A DNA stretch of 64,000 nt. Source: Halomonas elongata DSM 2581. Lineage in GTDB: Bacteria; Pseudomonadota; Gammaproteobacteria; Pseudomonadales; Halomonadaceae. This document shows positions 54,968 to 62,229 of this stretch, one piece after another; position 1 is the first letter of the stretch; each line of letters opens with the position of its first letter. A program made the position numbers and the translations under genes. Location: contig NC_014532.2 of the NCBI RefSeq assembly GCF_000196875.2, positions 2,294,001-2,358,000 on the forward strand, written 5' to 3'. The notes below the pieces were generated by a model. It saw nothing but the letters and a program-made list of their open reading frames with translations, did no database searches and had not been told where the DNA came from.

Positions 54968-55008
54968 GATGTTCGAATTCGATTGCTATATTTTCGTTTT
55001 CAAACACA
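54968..55008 (+). promoter_or_regulatory. glpD promoter with tandem GlpR operators
   Basis: Two sites 21 bp apart: 54968-54987 (centre ATGTTCGAATTCGAT) and 54989-55008 (TATTTTCGTTTTCAAACACA, 18 of 20 to consensus). They cover TTGATG (54966-54971) and TATTTT (54989-54994), a -35/-10 pair with 17-bp spacing. Confidence 0.75.
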
Positions 55009-55055
55009 TCATGTTCACCTATGAACCCGGCGACTCGCCGGTCGGAGCTTGCGCG

Positions 55056-56573
55056 ATGGGCACTTCCATGGACGATACCCTGGATCTTTTCGTGATCGGC
55101 GGCGGCATCAACGGCACCGGTATCGCGGCCGATGCCAGCGGCCGCGGCCTCTCGGTCGCGCTATGCGAACAGGCCGACCTGGCCAGCGCCACTTCCTCGG
55201 CCAGCAGCAAGCTGATCCATGGCGGCCTGCGCTACCTGGAACACCACGAATTCCGACTCGTCAGGGAAGCTCTGCGCGAACGCGAGGTACTGCTCGCCAA
55301 AGCGCCGCACATCATCCGCCCCCTGCGCTTCATACTGCCGCATCGCGCGCACCTGCGGCCTGCCTGGATGCTGCGGGCCGGCCTGTTCCTCTACGATCAT
55401 CTCGGCAAGCGCCAGCGACTCTCCGGCTCGCGAGGCATCCGCCTGTCGTCATCACTGGGTCTGAAACCGGACATCCGTCGCGGCTTCGAATACTCGGACT
55501 GCTGGGTCGATGACGCCCGGCTGGTGGTACTCAACGCCATGCACGCCAGGCAGCATGGCGCCGACATCATGGTCAGAACACGCTGTGTGGCAGCTCACGA
55601 TCATGGCGATCACTGGGAAATAGAACTGGAAGACGGCGACAGCGGCCGACGCTTCACCCGCCGCGCCCGGACGCTGGTCAATGCGGCCGGGCCCTGGGTC
55701 GATGGCGTGGTGCGTGGTCAAGCGGGGCGCACTTCACGCTACGGTGTGCGCATGATCCAGGGCAGCCATTTGATCGTGCCGCGTCGCAACAACGACGAAC
55801 GGGCCTTCATCCTGCAGAACACCGACCAGCGCATCGTCTTCGTCCTGCCCTACGAGGAAGAGTTCAGCCTGATCGGCACCACCGACCGCCGCTACCGAGG
55901 CGATCCGTCACAAGTCGAGGCCAGCGAGGAAGAGATCGACTATCTGCTCGATGTCGTCAACGACCACTTCACCACCCCCCTGACACGCCAGGACGTCCTG
56001 CGCACCTTCTCCGGCGTACGCCCGCTGTGCGACGACGAATCGGCGGATCCCTCCGCCATGACCCGCGACTATACGCTGGACCTGGACGACACCAGCGGCG
56101 CGCCATTGCTGTCGGTGTTCGGCGGCAAGATCACCACCTATCGCAAGCTCGCCGAAGCCGCTCTCGATGCCCTCTCTCCCCACCTGCCCGGAATGGGGGC
56201 CTGCTGGACGGCCGACTCCCCGCTACCCGGAGGCGACATCGACGATCAGGAAAGCTTCACCGCACGCCTCGAGGCCGATTTCCCCTTCCTCGGCACGGCC
56301 CGAGCACAGCGCTTCGCACGCAGCTACGGCACCCTGTGCCTGGCATTCCTGAACGGAGCGCGTCGTGCCGAAGACCTCGGCGAGTCATTCGGTGCCGGCC
56401 TGACTGCCGCCGAAGTCGACTACCTGGTGGACCATGAATGGGCATGCAGCGCCGAAGACATCCTGTGGCGACGTACCAAGCTGGGGTTGCGGCTGACGGC
56501 CGATCAACAACGACGTGTGGCGGAATACTTGTCTCGCAGTCGACCCGCCGTCGCCTGGTGCAATGTCTCGTAG
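55056..56573 (+). CDS. glpD: glycerol-3-phosphate dehydrogenase, copy 2 (E. coli-like aerobic GlpD)
   Basis: 505 residues from 55056, chosen by CGGAGC upstream and by the E. coli length (501); earlier in-frame Mets lie inside or next to the GlpR operators. FAD site 'FVIGGGINGTGIAADASGRGL', 'SSASSKLIHGGLRYLEHHEFRLV' and 'FGGKITTYRKLAEAAL' follow E. coli GlpD throughout. It oxidises glycerol-3-phosphate to DHAP, feeding quinone. The divergence from copy 1 suggests separate origins rather than a recent duplication. Confidence 0.95.
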   Translation: MGTSMDDTLDLFVIGGGINGTGIAADASGRGLSVALCEQADLASATSSASSKLIHGGLRYLEHHEFRLVREALREREVLLAKAPHIIRPLRFILPHRAHLRPAWMLRAGLFLYDHLGKRQRLSGSRGIRLSSSLGLKPDIRRGFEYSDCWVDDARLVVLNAMHARQHGADIMVRTRCVAAHDHGDHWEIELEDGDSGRRFTRRARTLVNAAGPWVDGVVRGQAGRTSRYGVRMIQGSHLIVPRRNNDERAFILQNTDQRIVFVLPYEEEFSLIGTTDRRYRGDPSQVEASEEEIDYLLDVVNDHFTTPLTRQDVLRTFSGVRPLCDDESADPSAMTRDYTLDLDDTSGAPLLSVFGGKITTYRKLAEAALDALSPHLPGMGACWTADSPLPGGDIDDQESFTARLEADFPFLGTARAQRFARSYGTLCLAFLNGARRAEDLGESFGAGLTAAEVDYLVDHEWACSAEDILWRRTKLGLRLTADQQRRVAEYLSRSRPAVAWCNVS

Positions 56574-56589
56574 GTACTGTCCGCAAAGT

Positions 56590-56707
56590 GCCTGCACTCG
56601 ACCATACCGCGTTAAAAATTGTCTCAAGAGCCTCATTTACTGCTCGTAAACTCCGGACTTTCGACAATTTTTGCCTTGCCTGGTCATCGCTCGTCGACTT
56701 TTCAGGC
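56590..56707. repeat. nested inverted-repeat element (structured RNA or MITE-like)
   Basis: Four arms pair in order: GCCTG (56590-56594) with CAGGC (56703-56707); GACCA (56600-56604) with TGGTC (56681-56685); AAAAATTGTC (56614-56623) with GACAATTTTT (56663-56672); TTTAC (56636-56640) with GTAAA (56646-56650). No stop-free similarity to a protein is visible. It lies directly after glpD and before the convergent phosphatase. GGTAC occurs at both outer flanks (56573-56577 and 56716-56720). Confidence 0.55.
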
Positions 56708-56743
56708 AGCGCCTAGGTACGGCGTGTTGCCATGCCATGATGA

Positions 56744-57337
56744 TCACTCGGACAACACCACCACCTCGGCAGGCTGCAACGGCGGTCGGTCGCGGTGGTG
56801 GCGAAGATCGACACCAGCCAGGGCGCTCAGCAGGATCTGCAACGGGTCGCCATGGCTCACCAGCAACACCACCTCACCCTCGTAACCTTCCTCCAGACCT
56901 TGCAGGACCGCAATCATGCGTTCGGCAACCGCATCGACGGGCTCGACGCCGAATCGTTCATGGCCCGCATCGACGGCATCCCAGGCCCAGACGTCTGCGT
57001 AGCGGGCATCTTCACCGCCTTCGAGCTCGCCGAACTCCCGTTCGCGCAAACCGGCATCCACGCTCGTGGCAATGCCGAAGTGTTCCGCCACGCGCATCGC
57101 CGTCTGGGTCGTGCGCAGAAAATCGGAGTGCACGATTCGTGTCGGCCGCGGCCAGCGCCAGGCCGACAGGACCTCGCTTACCTCTGCGCGCCCCCGGGCC
57201 GATAAGCCGAACGAGGCAATGCCCTGTACCGGGGAGCTGATGATGCGCCCCTGCCGATTGGCTTCGCTGTGACCATGGCGCATCACCAGGTAGCGATTGC
57301 GGCGGTTCGGCAAGTCCAACGGTAAAGTGTTTGACAT
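56744..57337 (-). CDS. histidine phosphatase superfamily protein
   Basis: 197 residues. The phosphohistidine motif 'MRHGHSEANRQG' (R20, H21) and the later 'LLVSHGDPLQILL' histidine and 'EREFGELEGGE' acid are all present, so it is probably active. Members include phosphoglycerate mutase-like and diverse phosphatases; the substrate is unknown. It is divergent from the phosphonate-type transporter genes, which suggests a role in processing an imported phosphorus compound. The start could also be at 57283. Confidence 0.83.
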   Translation of the reverse strand: MSNTLPLDLPNRRNRYLVMRHGHSEANRQGRIISSPVQGIASFGLSARGRAEVSEVLSAWRWPRPTRIVHSDFLRTTQTAMRVAEHFGIATSVDAGLREREFGELEGGEDARYADVWAWDAVDAGHERFGVEPVDAVAERMIAVLQGLEEGYEGEVVLLVSHGDPLQILLSALAGVDLRHHRDRPPLQPAEVVVLSE

Positions 57338-57371
57338 CAATCTGAAACAAACCCTAGATTGCAAAAGAGGC

Positions 57372-57408
57372 TTTCGAAAAAACACATTCATGTCAATTTT
57401 CGAAAAAA
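57372..57408. repeat. direct repeat upstream of phnD
   Basis: TTTCGAAAAAA occurs at 57372-57382 and, with one added T, at 57397-57408. The two copies are in the same orientation, 25-26 bp apart, about 40-70 bp upstream of phnD and between the divergent genes, as expected of a regulator site. Confidence 0.35.
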
Positions 57409-57444
57409 GTGCCTTTTTTATAACAACAAACGTCGAGGTACGCC

Positions 57445-58437
57445 ATGCGACGCATCCCCTCTCCTGCGGCCAGGCCTGTACTGGCTGCGTCCGCCCTGCT
57501 GCCCTTCCTGCTGGCTACCGGCCCCGCCATGGCACAGGAAGACTGCCCCCGGGGTGACCTGGATGCCATCTACTGCGACAGAGATGGCGATCTGGTCGCC
57601 GATCGGCCAGAAGACGAGTCCGAATGGGCCAATCCCGATACGCTGATATTCGCCTATACGCCGGTCGAGGATCCGGCGATCTATTCGGACATCTGGCAAC
57701 CCTTCATCGATCACATGGAAGATGTGACTGGACGCGACGTACGCTTCTTCGCCGTCCAGTCCAACTCGGCCCAGGTCGAGGCGATGCGCAGCGGGCGCCT
57801 GCACGTTGCCGGCTTCTCCACTGGTCCTACGCCTTTCGCGGTCAATCTGGCGGGTGCTGTGCCCTTCGCCCTGATGGGCTCCGACGACGGGCAGTTCGGT
57901 TATACCCTGCAGCTCTATACCCATGTCGACTCGGGCATCGACGAGATCACGGATCTCAAGGGCAAGCGCGTGGCACATACCTCGCCGACATCCAACTCCG
58001 GCAATCAGGCACCGCGCGCCCTGTTCCCCGAACTCGGCATCGTTCCGGGTGAAGACTACGAGGTTCTCTATTCCGGCAGCCACGACCAGTCGATGCTCGG
58101 CGTGGTCGCACAGGACTACGACGCCGCTCCGGTGGCTTCGGAAGTCGTCGAGCGCATGGCCGACCGGGGCCTCTACGACCCTGATGACGTGAAGATCATC
58201 TACGAATCCGACCGCTTCCCGACCACCTCCTATACCTACGCCCACAATCTGCATCCCGATCTCGTCGACAAGATCAAAGAGGCCTTTTTCAGCTTCGATT
58301 TCAAGGGCACCGAACTCGGCGAAGAATTCGAAGGCGTGGAGAAGTTCATCCCGATCAACTATCAGGACAACTGGAAGGTGATACGCACCATTCAGGCTTC
58401 CAACGGTGTCGAGTATACCCCCGACAATCTGCAGTGA
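57445..58437 (+). CDS. phnD: phosphate/phosphite/phosphonate-type ABC substrate-binding protein
   Basis: 330 residues. Signal peptide about 1-30 ('ATGPAMA'). The mature protein begins with a Cys pair (C34, C44) and a Ca2+-loop-like 'DRDGDLVAD' (45-53), then the PhnD fold ('LIFAYTPVEDPAIYSDIWQPFIDHMEDVTGRDVRFF', 'STGPTPFAVN', 'VAHTSPTSNSGNQAPRALF'). The ligand is one of phosphonate, phosphite or a phosphodiester. No C-P lyase or phosphite dehydrogenase is in the window. phnC follows after 80 bp. Confidence 0.9.
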   Translation: MRRIPSPAARPVLAASALLPFLLATGPAMAQEDCPRGDLDAIYCDRDGDLVADRPEDESEWANPDTLIFAYTPVEDPAIYSDIWQPFIDHMEDVTGRDVRFFAVQSNSAQVEAMRSGRLHVAGFSTGPTPFAVNLAGAVPFALMGSDDGQFGYTLQLYTHVDSGIDEITDLKGKRVAHTSPTSNSGNQAPRALFPELGIVPGEDYEVLYSGSHDQSMLGVVAQDYDAAPVASEVVERMADRGLYDPDDVKIIYESDRFPTTSYTYAHNLHPDLVDKIKEAFFSFDFKGTELGEEFEGVEKFIPINYQDNWKVIRTIQASNGVEYTPDNLQ

Positions 58438-58517
58438 GCCTGTTGCTCGGTTGACAACCACGGGCGGTTCGCCAGAACCGCCCTCTATTCCTTGCGCCTT
58501 CCCGGTCGGATACTGCC

Positions 58518-59327
58518 ATGCTCGAGATTTCCCAGCTGACCAAACGCTACGGTCAGGACGACCCGGTGCTCACCGGCCTGGACCTGACGGTTGAAGGCAA
58601 CAGCGTGGTTGCCATCGTCGGCGCGTCCGGTGCCGGCAAGAGCACCATGCTGCGCTGTATCAATCGCCTCGTCGAACCGACATCCGGCTCGATCAAGCTC
58701 AACGGCCATGAGCTGGTCGGCCTGAAGGGCGCCGAACTCAGGCGCGCCCGGCGCCGCATCGGCATGGTCTTCCAGGGCTTCAATCTCATCGATCGTCTCA
58801 GCGTGATGGAGAATGTGCTCGCCGGACGCCTGGGCTACGTAAGCCTCTTCCAGGCCGTGACCCGACGCTACCCCCAAGCGGATATCGAACGGGCCTTCCA
58901 GCTCATGGAAAGAGTCGACATTGCTCACTACGCCAACAAGCGAGCCGACGAGCTCTCCGGTGGGGAGCGCCAACGTGTCGGCGTGGTCCGCGCCCTGATG
59001 CAGGAGCCCGAGGTACTGCTGGCCGACGAGCCTACCGCCTCGCTCGACCCACGCACCTCCGAACAGATCATGATGCTGCTGCAGAGCCTGGCCAGCGAGT
59101 TGTCGCTGCCGGTCCTGATCAACATTCACAACGTCTCGCAGGCCAAAACCTATACCGAACGCATCGTCGGTCTCCGCCACGGCAAGATGATCTTCGATGG
59201 CCGGCCGGCCGATTTCACCAGCGACGCTCTCGCCGCCATATATGGCGGCATCGAGGCCGCCCAGGACGAGCCTCCTGCCCCGCCAGCGACGACACGCAAG
59301 CACGAGGCGCCCCATGAACCGTTCTGA
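58518..59327 (+). CDS. phnC: phosphonate-type ABC transporter ATPase
   Basis: 269 residues. Walker A 'GASGAGKST' (35-43), signature 'LSGGERQR', Walker B 'VLLADEPTASLD' and H-loop 'NIHNVSQA' match PhnC. The ATPase powers PhnE1 and PhnE2. The C-terminal tail after 'FDGRPADF' is short. It overlaps phnE by 14 bp. Confidence 0.94.
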   Translation: MLEISQLTKRYGQDDPVLTGLDLTVEGNSVVAIVGASGAGKSTMLRCINRLVEPTSGSIKLNGHELVGLKGAELRRARRRIGMVFQGFNLIDRLSVMENVLAGRLGYVSLFQAVTRRYPQADIERAFQLMERVDIAHYANKRADELSGGERQRVGVVRALMQEPEVLLADEPTASLDPRTSEQIMMLLQSLASELSLPVLINIHNVSQAKTYTERIVGLRHGKMIFDGRPADFTSDALAAIYGGIEAAQDEPPAPPATTRKHEAPHEPF

Positions 59328-60114
59328 CACGCCGCATACCTGGCGCAAGCCACCGTTCATCGCCAACCCGCTGCTGCGCTACGGCATCCTGGCCGTTACC
59401 GCGACCTATCTCGTCTGGGCCTTCGCCACCCTGCCGTTCAACTGGCAACGCATCGCCGAAGGCCTGCCCCGTTCCGCGCGTATCTTCGGCGGCGGCTTCC
59501 CGCCGGACTTCTCGCGTGCCGACCTGCTGTTGACCGGCTTCGTCGAGAGCCTGCAGATCGCCATCCTGGCCACCCTGCTCGGGGTCGCCCTGTCGATCCC
59601 CTTCGCCATCATGGCGGCACGCAATATCGCCCCGCTACCCGTCTACCTGCTGGGTCGGGCGGTGATCATCGTATCGCGCAGCTTCCATCCGGTGATCGTG
59701 GCAATCCTGTTCGTCGCTGCCGTGGGCTTCGGCCCTCTCGCCGGCATTCTGACCCTGACGCTCTACTCCATCGGTTTCGTCGGCAAGCTGCTCGCCGAGG
59801 AAATCGAGGAGATCGACTGGGGACAGGTGGAAGCCATTCGCGCCGCCGGGGCCGGCTATCTGGCCACCCTGATCTATGCCGTCTTTCCGCAGATCCTGCC
59901 ACGCCAGGTGGGGCTGTCGATGTATCAGCTCGACAGCAATCTGCGTGCCTCCGCCGTGGTCGGCATCGTCGGCGCCGGCGGGATCGGCAGTACCTTGATG
60001 AATGCCTTCGGGCGCTACGACTACGATTTCGCCTTCGCCATCCTGCTGGTCATCATCGCCGTGATCCTGGTCAGTGAAGGCATCAGTGGCTGGGTGAGGA
60101 AACGTCTATGGTAG
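59314..60114 (+). CDS. phnE: phosphonate-type ABC transporter permease, PhnE copy 1
   Basis: 266 residues from 59314, with five to six hydrophobic helices and the loop 'IDWGQVEAIRAAGAGYLATLIYAVFPQILP'. It starts inside phnC and overlaps the second permease by 7 bp, indicating coupled translation of a heterodimeric permease. Confidence 0.92.
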   Translation: MNRSDTPHTWRKPPFIANPLLRYGILAVTATYLVWAFATLPFNWQRIAEGLPRSARIFGGGFPPDFSRADLLLTGFVESLQIAILATLLGVALSIPFAIMAARNIAPLPVYLLGRAVIIVSRSFHPVIVAILFVAAVGFGPLAGILTLTLYSIGFVGKLLAEEIEEIDWGQVEAIRAAGAGYLATLIYAVFPQILPRQVGLSMYQLDSNLRASAVVGIVGAGGIGSTLMNAFGRYDYDFAFAILLVIIAVILVSEGISGWVRKRLW

Positions 60115-60920
60115 AAGAACAAGCAGAACACCCCGCCGACCGTATTTGGCGCCGCCATGATCGCCGCCAGCGACTGATCCGCTATGCCGTCGTCCTGACC
60201 GTGACGATGGCAGTGGTCTGGGCGGTCCATGACATCGACATCTTCTGGCCCTGGGTCTGGGATGCCCCTAACCAGATCTCGAGCCTGGGGGCACGCATGT
60301 GGCCCCCCGACCCGACACGGCTTGGCGCAATCGTCGCGGCCATGCTGGAAACCGTACACATCGCGACCCTGGCCACCATGCTGACCGTCTTCATCGCCTT
60401 GCCGGTCTCCTACATTGCGGCCCAGAACACGACACCCAATCGTGCCTGCCTGTGGCTCGGCCGCTTCATCCTGGTGGCCAGCCGCTCCGTCAACACCATC
60501 ATCTGGGCCTTGCTGTTCGTGGCCATCTTCGGCCCCGGCGTGCTGGCCGGCATCCTCGCCATCATGTTTCGCTCGGTGGGATTCATCGGCAAGCTGATGG
60601 GCGAAGCCATCGAGGAGATCGACCGCCGCCCGGTGGAAGCCATGGAAGCCACCGGGGCCTCCAAGGCCAAGGTCATCGTCTACGCGGTGGTGCCCCAGGT
60701 CATGCCGGCCTTCTTCGCCATCCTCATCCTGCGCTGGGACATCAACATCCGCGAGTCCACGGTGCTGGGCCTGGTCGGTGCCGGCGGTATCGGCGTGATC
60801 CTCCAGGGCGCCATCGACACCTTCGCCTGGCCTACCGTGGCCACCATTCTCGTCGCCATCATCGTCCTGGTACTGCTCGGTGAGGCATTGACCAGCCTGC
60901 TGCGGCGCAAGGTGCTTTAG
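60108..60920 (+). CDS. phnE: phosphonate-type ABC transporter permease, PhnE copy 2
   Basis: 270 residues, same family as its neighbour ('EEIDRRPVEAMEATGASKAKVIVYAVVPQVMP'), but with a charged N-terminus of about 24 residues. Two permeases and one binding protein point to PhnE1-PhnE2 as a heterodimer. The cluster ends here. Confidence 0.92.
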   Translation: MVEEQAEHPADRIWRRHDRRQRLIRYAVVLTVTMAVVWAVHDIDIFWPWVWDAPNQISSLGARMWPPDPTRLGAIVAAMLETVHIATLATMLTVFIALPVSYIAAQNTTPNRACLWLGRFILVASRSVNTIIWALLFVAIFGPGVLAGILAIMFRSVGFIGKLMGEAIEEIDRRPVEAMEATGASKAKVIVYAVVPQVMPAFFAILILRWDINIRESTVLGLVGAGGIGVILQGAIDTFAWPTVATILVAIIVLVLLGEALTSLLRRKVL

Positions 60921-61062
60921 CAACGGCAACCACAGAGACGGCAACGACAGCGAACGACGACAGCACATAACGACAACAGTCAGCACGGCGGCCCTCCCAT
61001 CGCCGTGGTATCCGGGGTATGCTCCGCTGGACACCCGCAGGCATCGACATGGAGGACGAGCC

Positions 61063-62127
61063 ATGCTGTCCATCGTCATCGCGACCCTCGCCATCCTGCT
61101 CCTGGGCATCACCATCCTGGCTCGTCTTCCAGTCCACTGGTGGTGGATACGCAGCTGCGAATTTCCGCGCCTGCAGATCGCCACCCTGGCACTGCTGACC
61201 CTGCTGTTCGCTCCCTTCAGCGAGGCGCCCTGGCGCTGGCTGATCGTCTCGAGCAGCCTGGTCACCCTGGTGGTCCAGGCCTGTTACATACTGCCGTGGA
61301 CACGCCTCTGGCCCGTCCAGGTCCAGCGCGCCGAGCCCGGCCATGACGAACGCTGCCTGCGCCTGCTGATCGCCAATGTGCTGACGCCCAATCGCAACGC
61401 CGAAGGCCTGATCGAACTCATCCGCCGGCACTCGCCGGATATCGTCCTGACCCTCGAATCCGACGACTGGTGGGGGCAACAGCTCGACACCGCCCTGGCC
61501 AGCCAATGGCCTCACGCCGTTCGCATTCCTCAGGACAACCTTTACGGCATGCATCTCTATTCGCGACTGCCACTGGTATCGCCGCGCGTCGAACGCCTGA
61601 TCCAGGACGACATTCCGTCCATCTCGACCGGCATCACGCTGCCCTGCGGGGACGACATCCAGCTCTACGCCGTTCACCCCCGCCCGCCGGCACCCAACGA
61701 AAGCGAGGAGTCACTGTGGCGCGACGCCGAACTCCTGCTGATCGGCAAGCGCATCCATGATGCCCCCGTCCCGACCCTCGTGGCCGGCGATCTCAACGAC
61801 GTGGCCTGGTCGCGCACCACCCGACTCTTCTGCCGCATCAGCGGCATGCTCGATCCACGTCGCGGCCGCGGCATGTTCAGCACCTTCCATGCGCATTACC
61901 CGGTTCTGCGCTGGCCGCTAGACCATGTCTTCTCCAGCGAACATTTCACGCTGCGCGACATGCAACGCCTGCCGGGCTTCGGCTCGGACCATTTCCCGAT
62001 ACTCACCACGCTCTGTTACCGCCCTTCCCGCGCCGACGAACACGAGACGCCTGACGCCGACCGCGACGAACACCGGGAAGCACATGCCACGATACGTGAG
62101 GGAAAGGAGAGGGAGCAGGAAACCTAG
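61063..62127 (+). CDS. membrane-anchored endonuclease/exonuclease/phosphatase family protein
   Basis: 354 residues. Three hydrophobic helices (about 3-20, 40-55, 60-80) are followed by an EEP domain: 'LLIANVLTPNRNAEGLI', 'DIVLTLESDDWW', 'VAGDLNDVAWSRTTRLF', 'PLDHVF' and 'GSDHFPI' carry the metal and catalytic residues. The long acidic, basic tail (about 322-354) is low complexity. It probably acts at the outer face of the inner membrane; the substrate (nucleic acid or phospholipid-like) is unknown. An EEP gene after a phosphonate-type transporter is suggestive but unproven. Confidence 0.87.
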   Translation: MLSIVIATLAILLLGITILARLPVHWWWIRSCEFPRLQIATLALLTLLFAPFSEAPWRWLIVSSSLVTLVVQACYILPWTRLWPVQVQRAEPGHDERCLRLLIANVLTPNRNAEGLIELIRRHSPDIVLTLESDDWWGQQLDTALASQWPHAVRIPQDNLYGMHLYSRLPLVSPRVERLIQDDIPSISTGITLPCGDDIQLYAVHPRPPAPNESEESLWRDAELLLIGKRIHDAPVPTLVAGDLNDVAWSRTTRLFCRISGMLDPRRGRGMFSTFHAHYPVLRWPLDHVFSSEHFTLRDMQRLPGFGSDHFPILTTLCYRPSRADEHETPDADRDEHREAHATIREGKEREQET

Positions 62128-62152
62128 ACAGAAACGAGTGCCCTGAAATACC

Positions 62153-62182
62153 AAACCCTCCGAGGCATGCCTCGGAGGGTTT
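62153..62182. terminator. bidirectional terminator between the EEP gene and ppc
   Basis: A perfect 30-bp palindrome: AAACCCTCCGAGGCAT (62153-62168) and its complement to 62182, with T-runs on both strands. It lies 26 bp after the EEP stop and 48 bp after the ppc stop, and can end both transcripts. Confidence 0.93.
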
Positions 62183-62229
62183 TCGTACGGTTTGCCGTCA
62201 GGGTGCGACGCAGCCCGGCCCTTCGGGCA

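Noticed and set aside
56574..56743. short open frames in the interval after glpD
   Set aside because: No start with a ribosome-binding site and no protein similarity; the nested inverted repeats explain the composition better.
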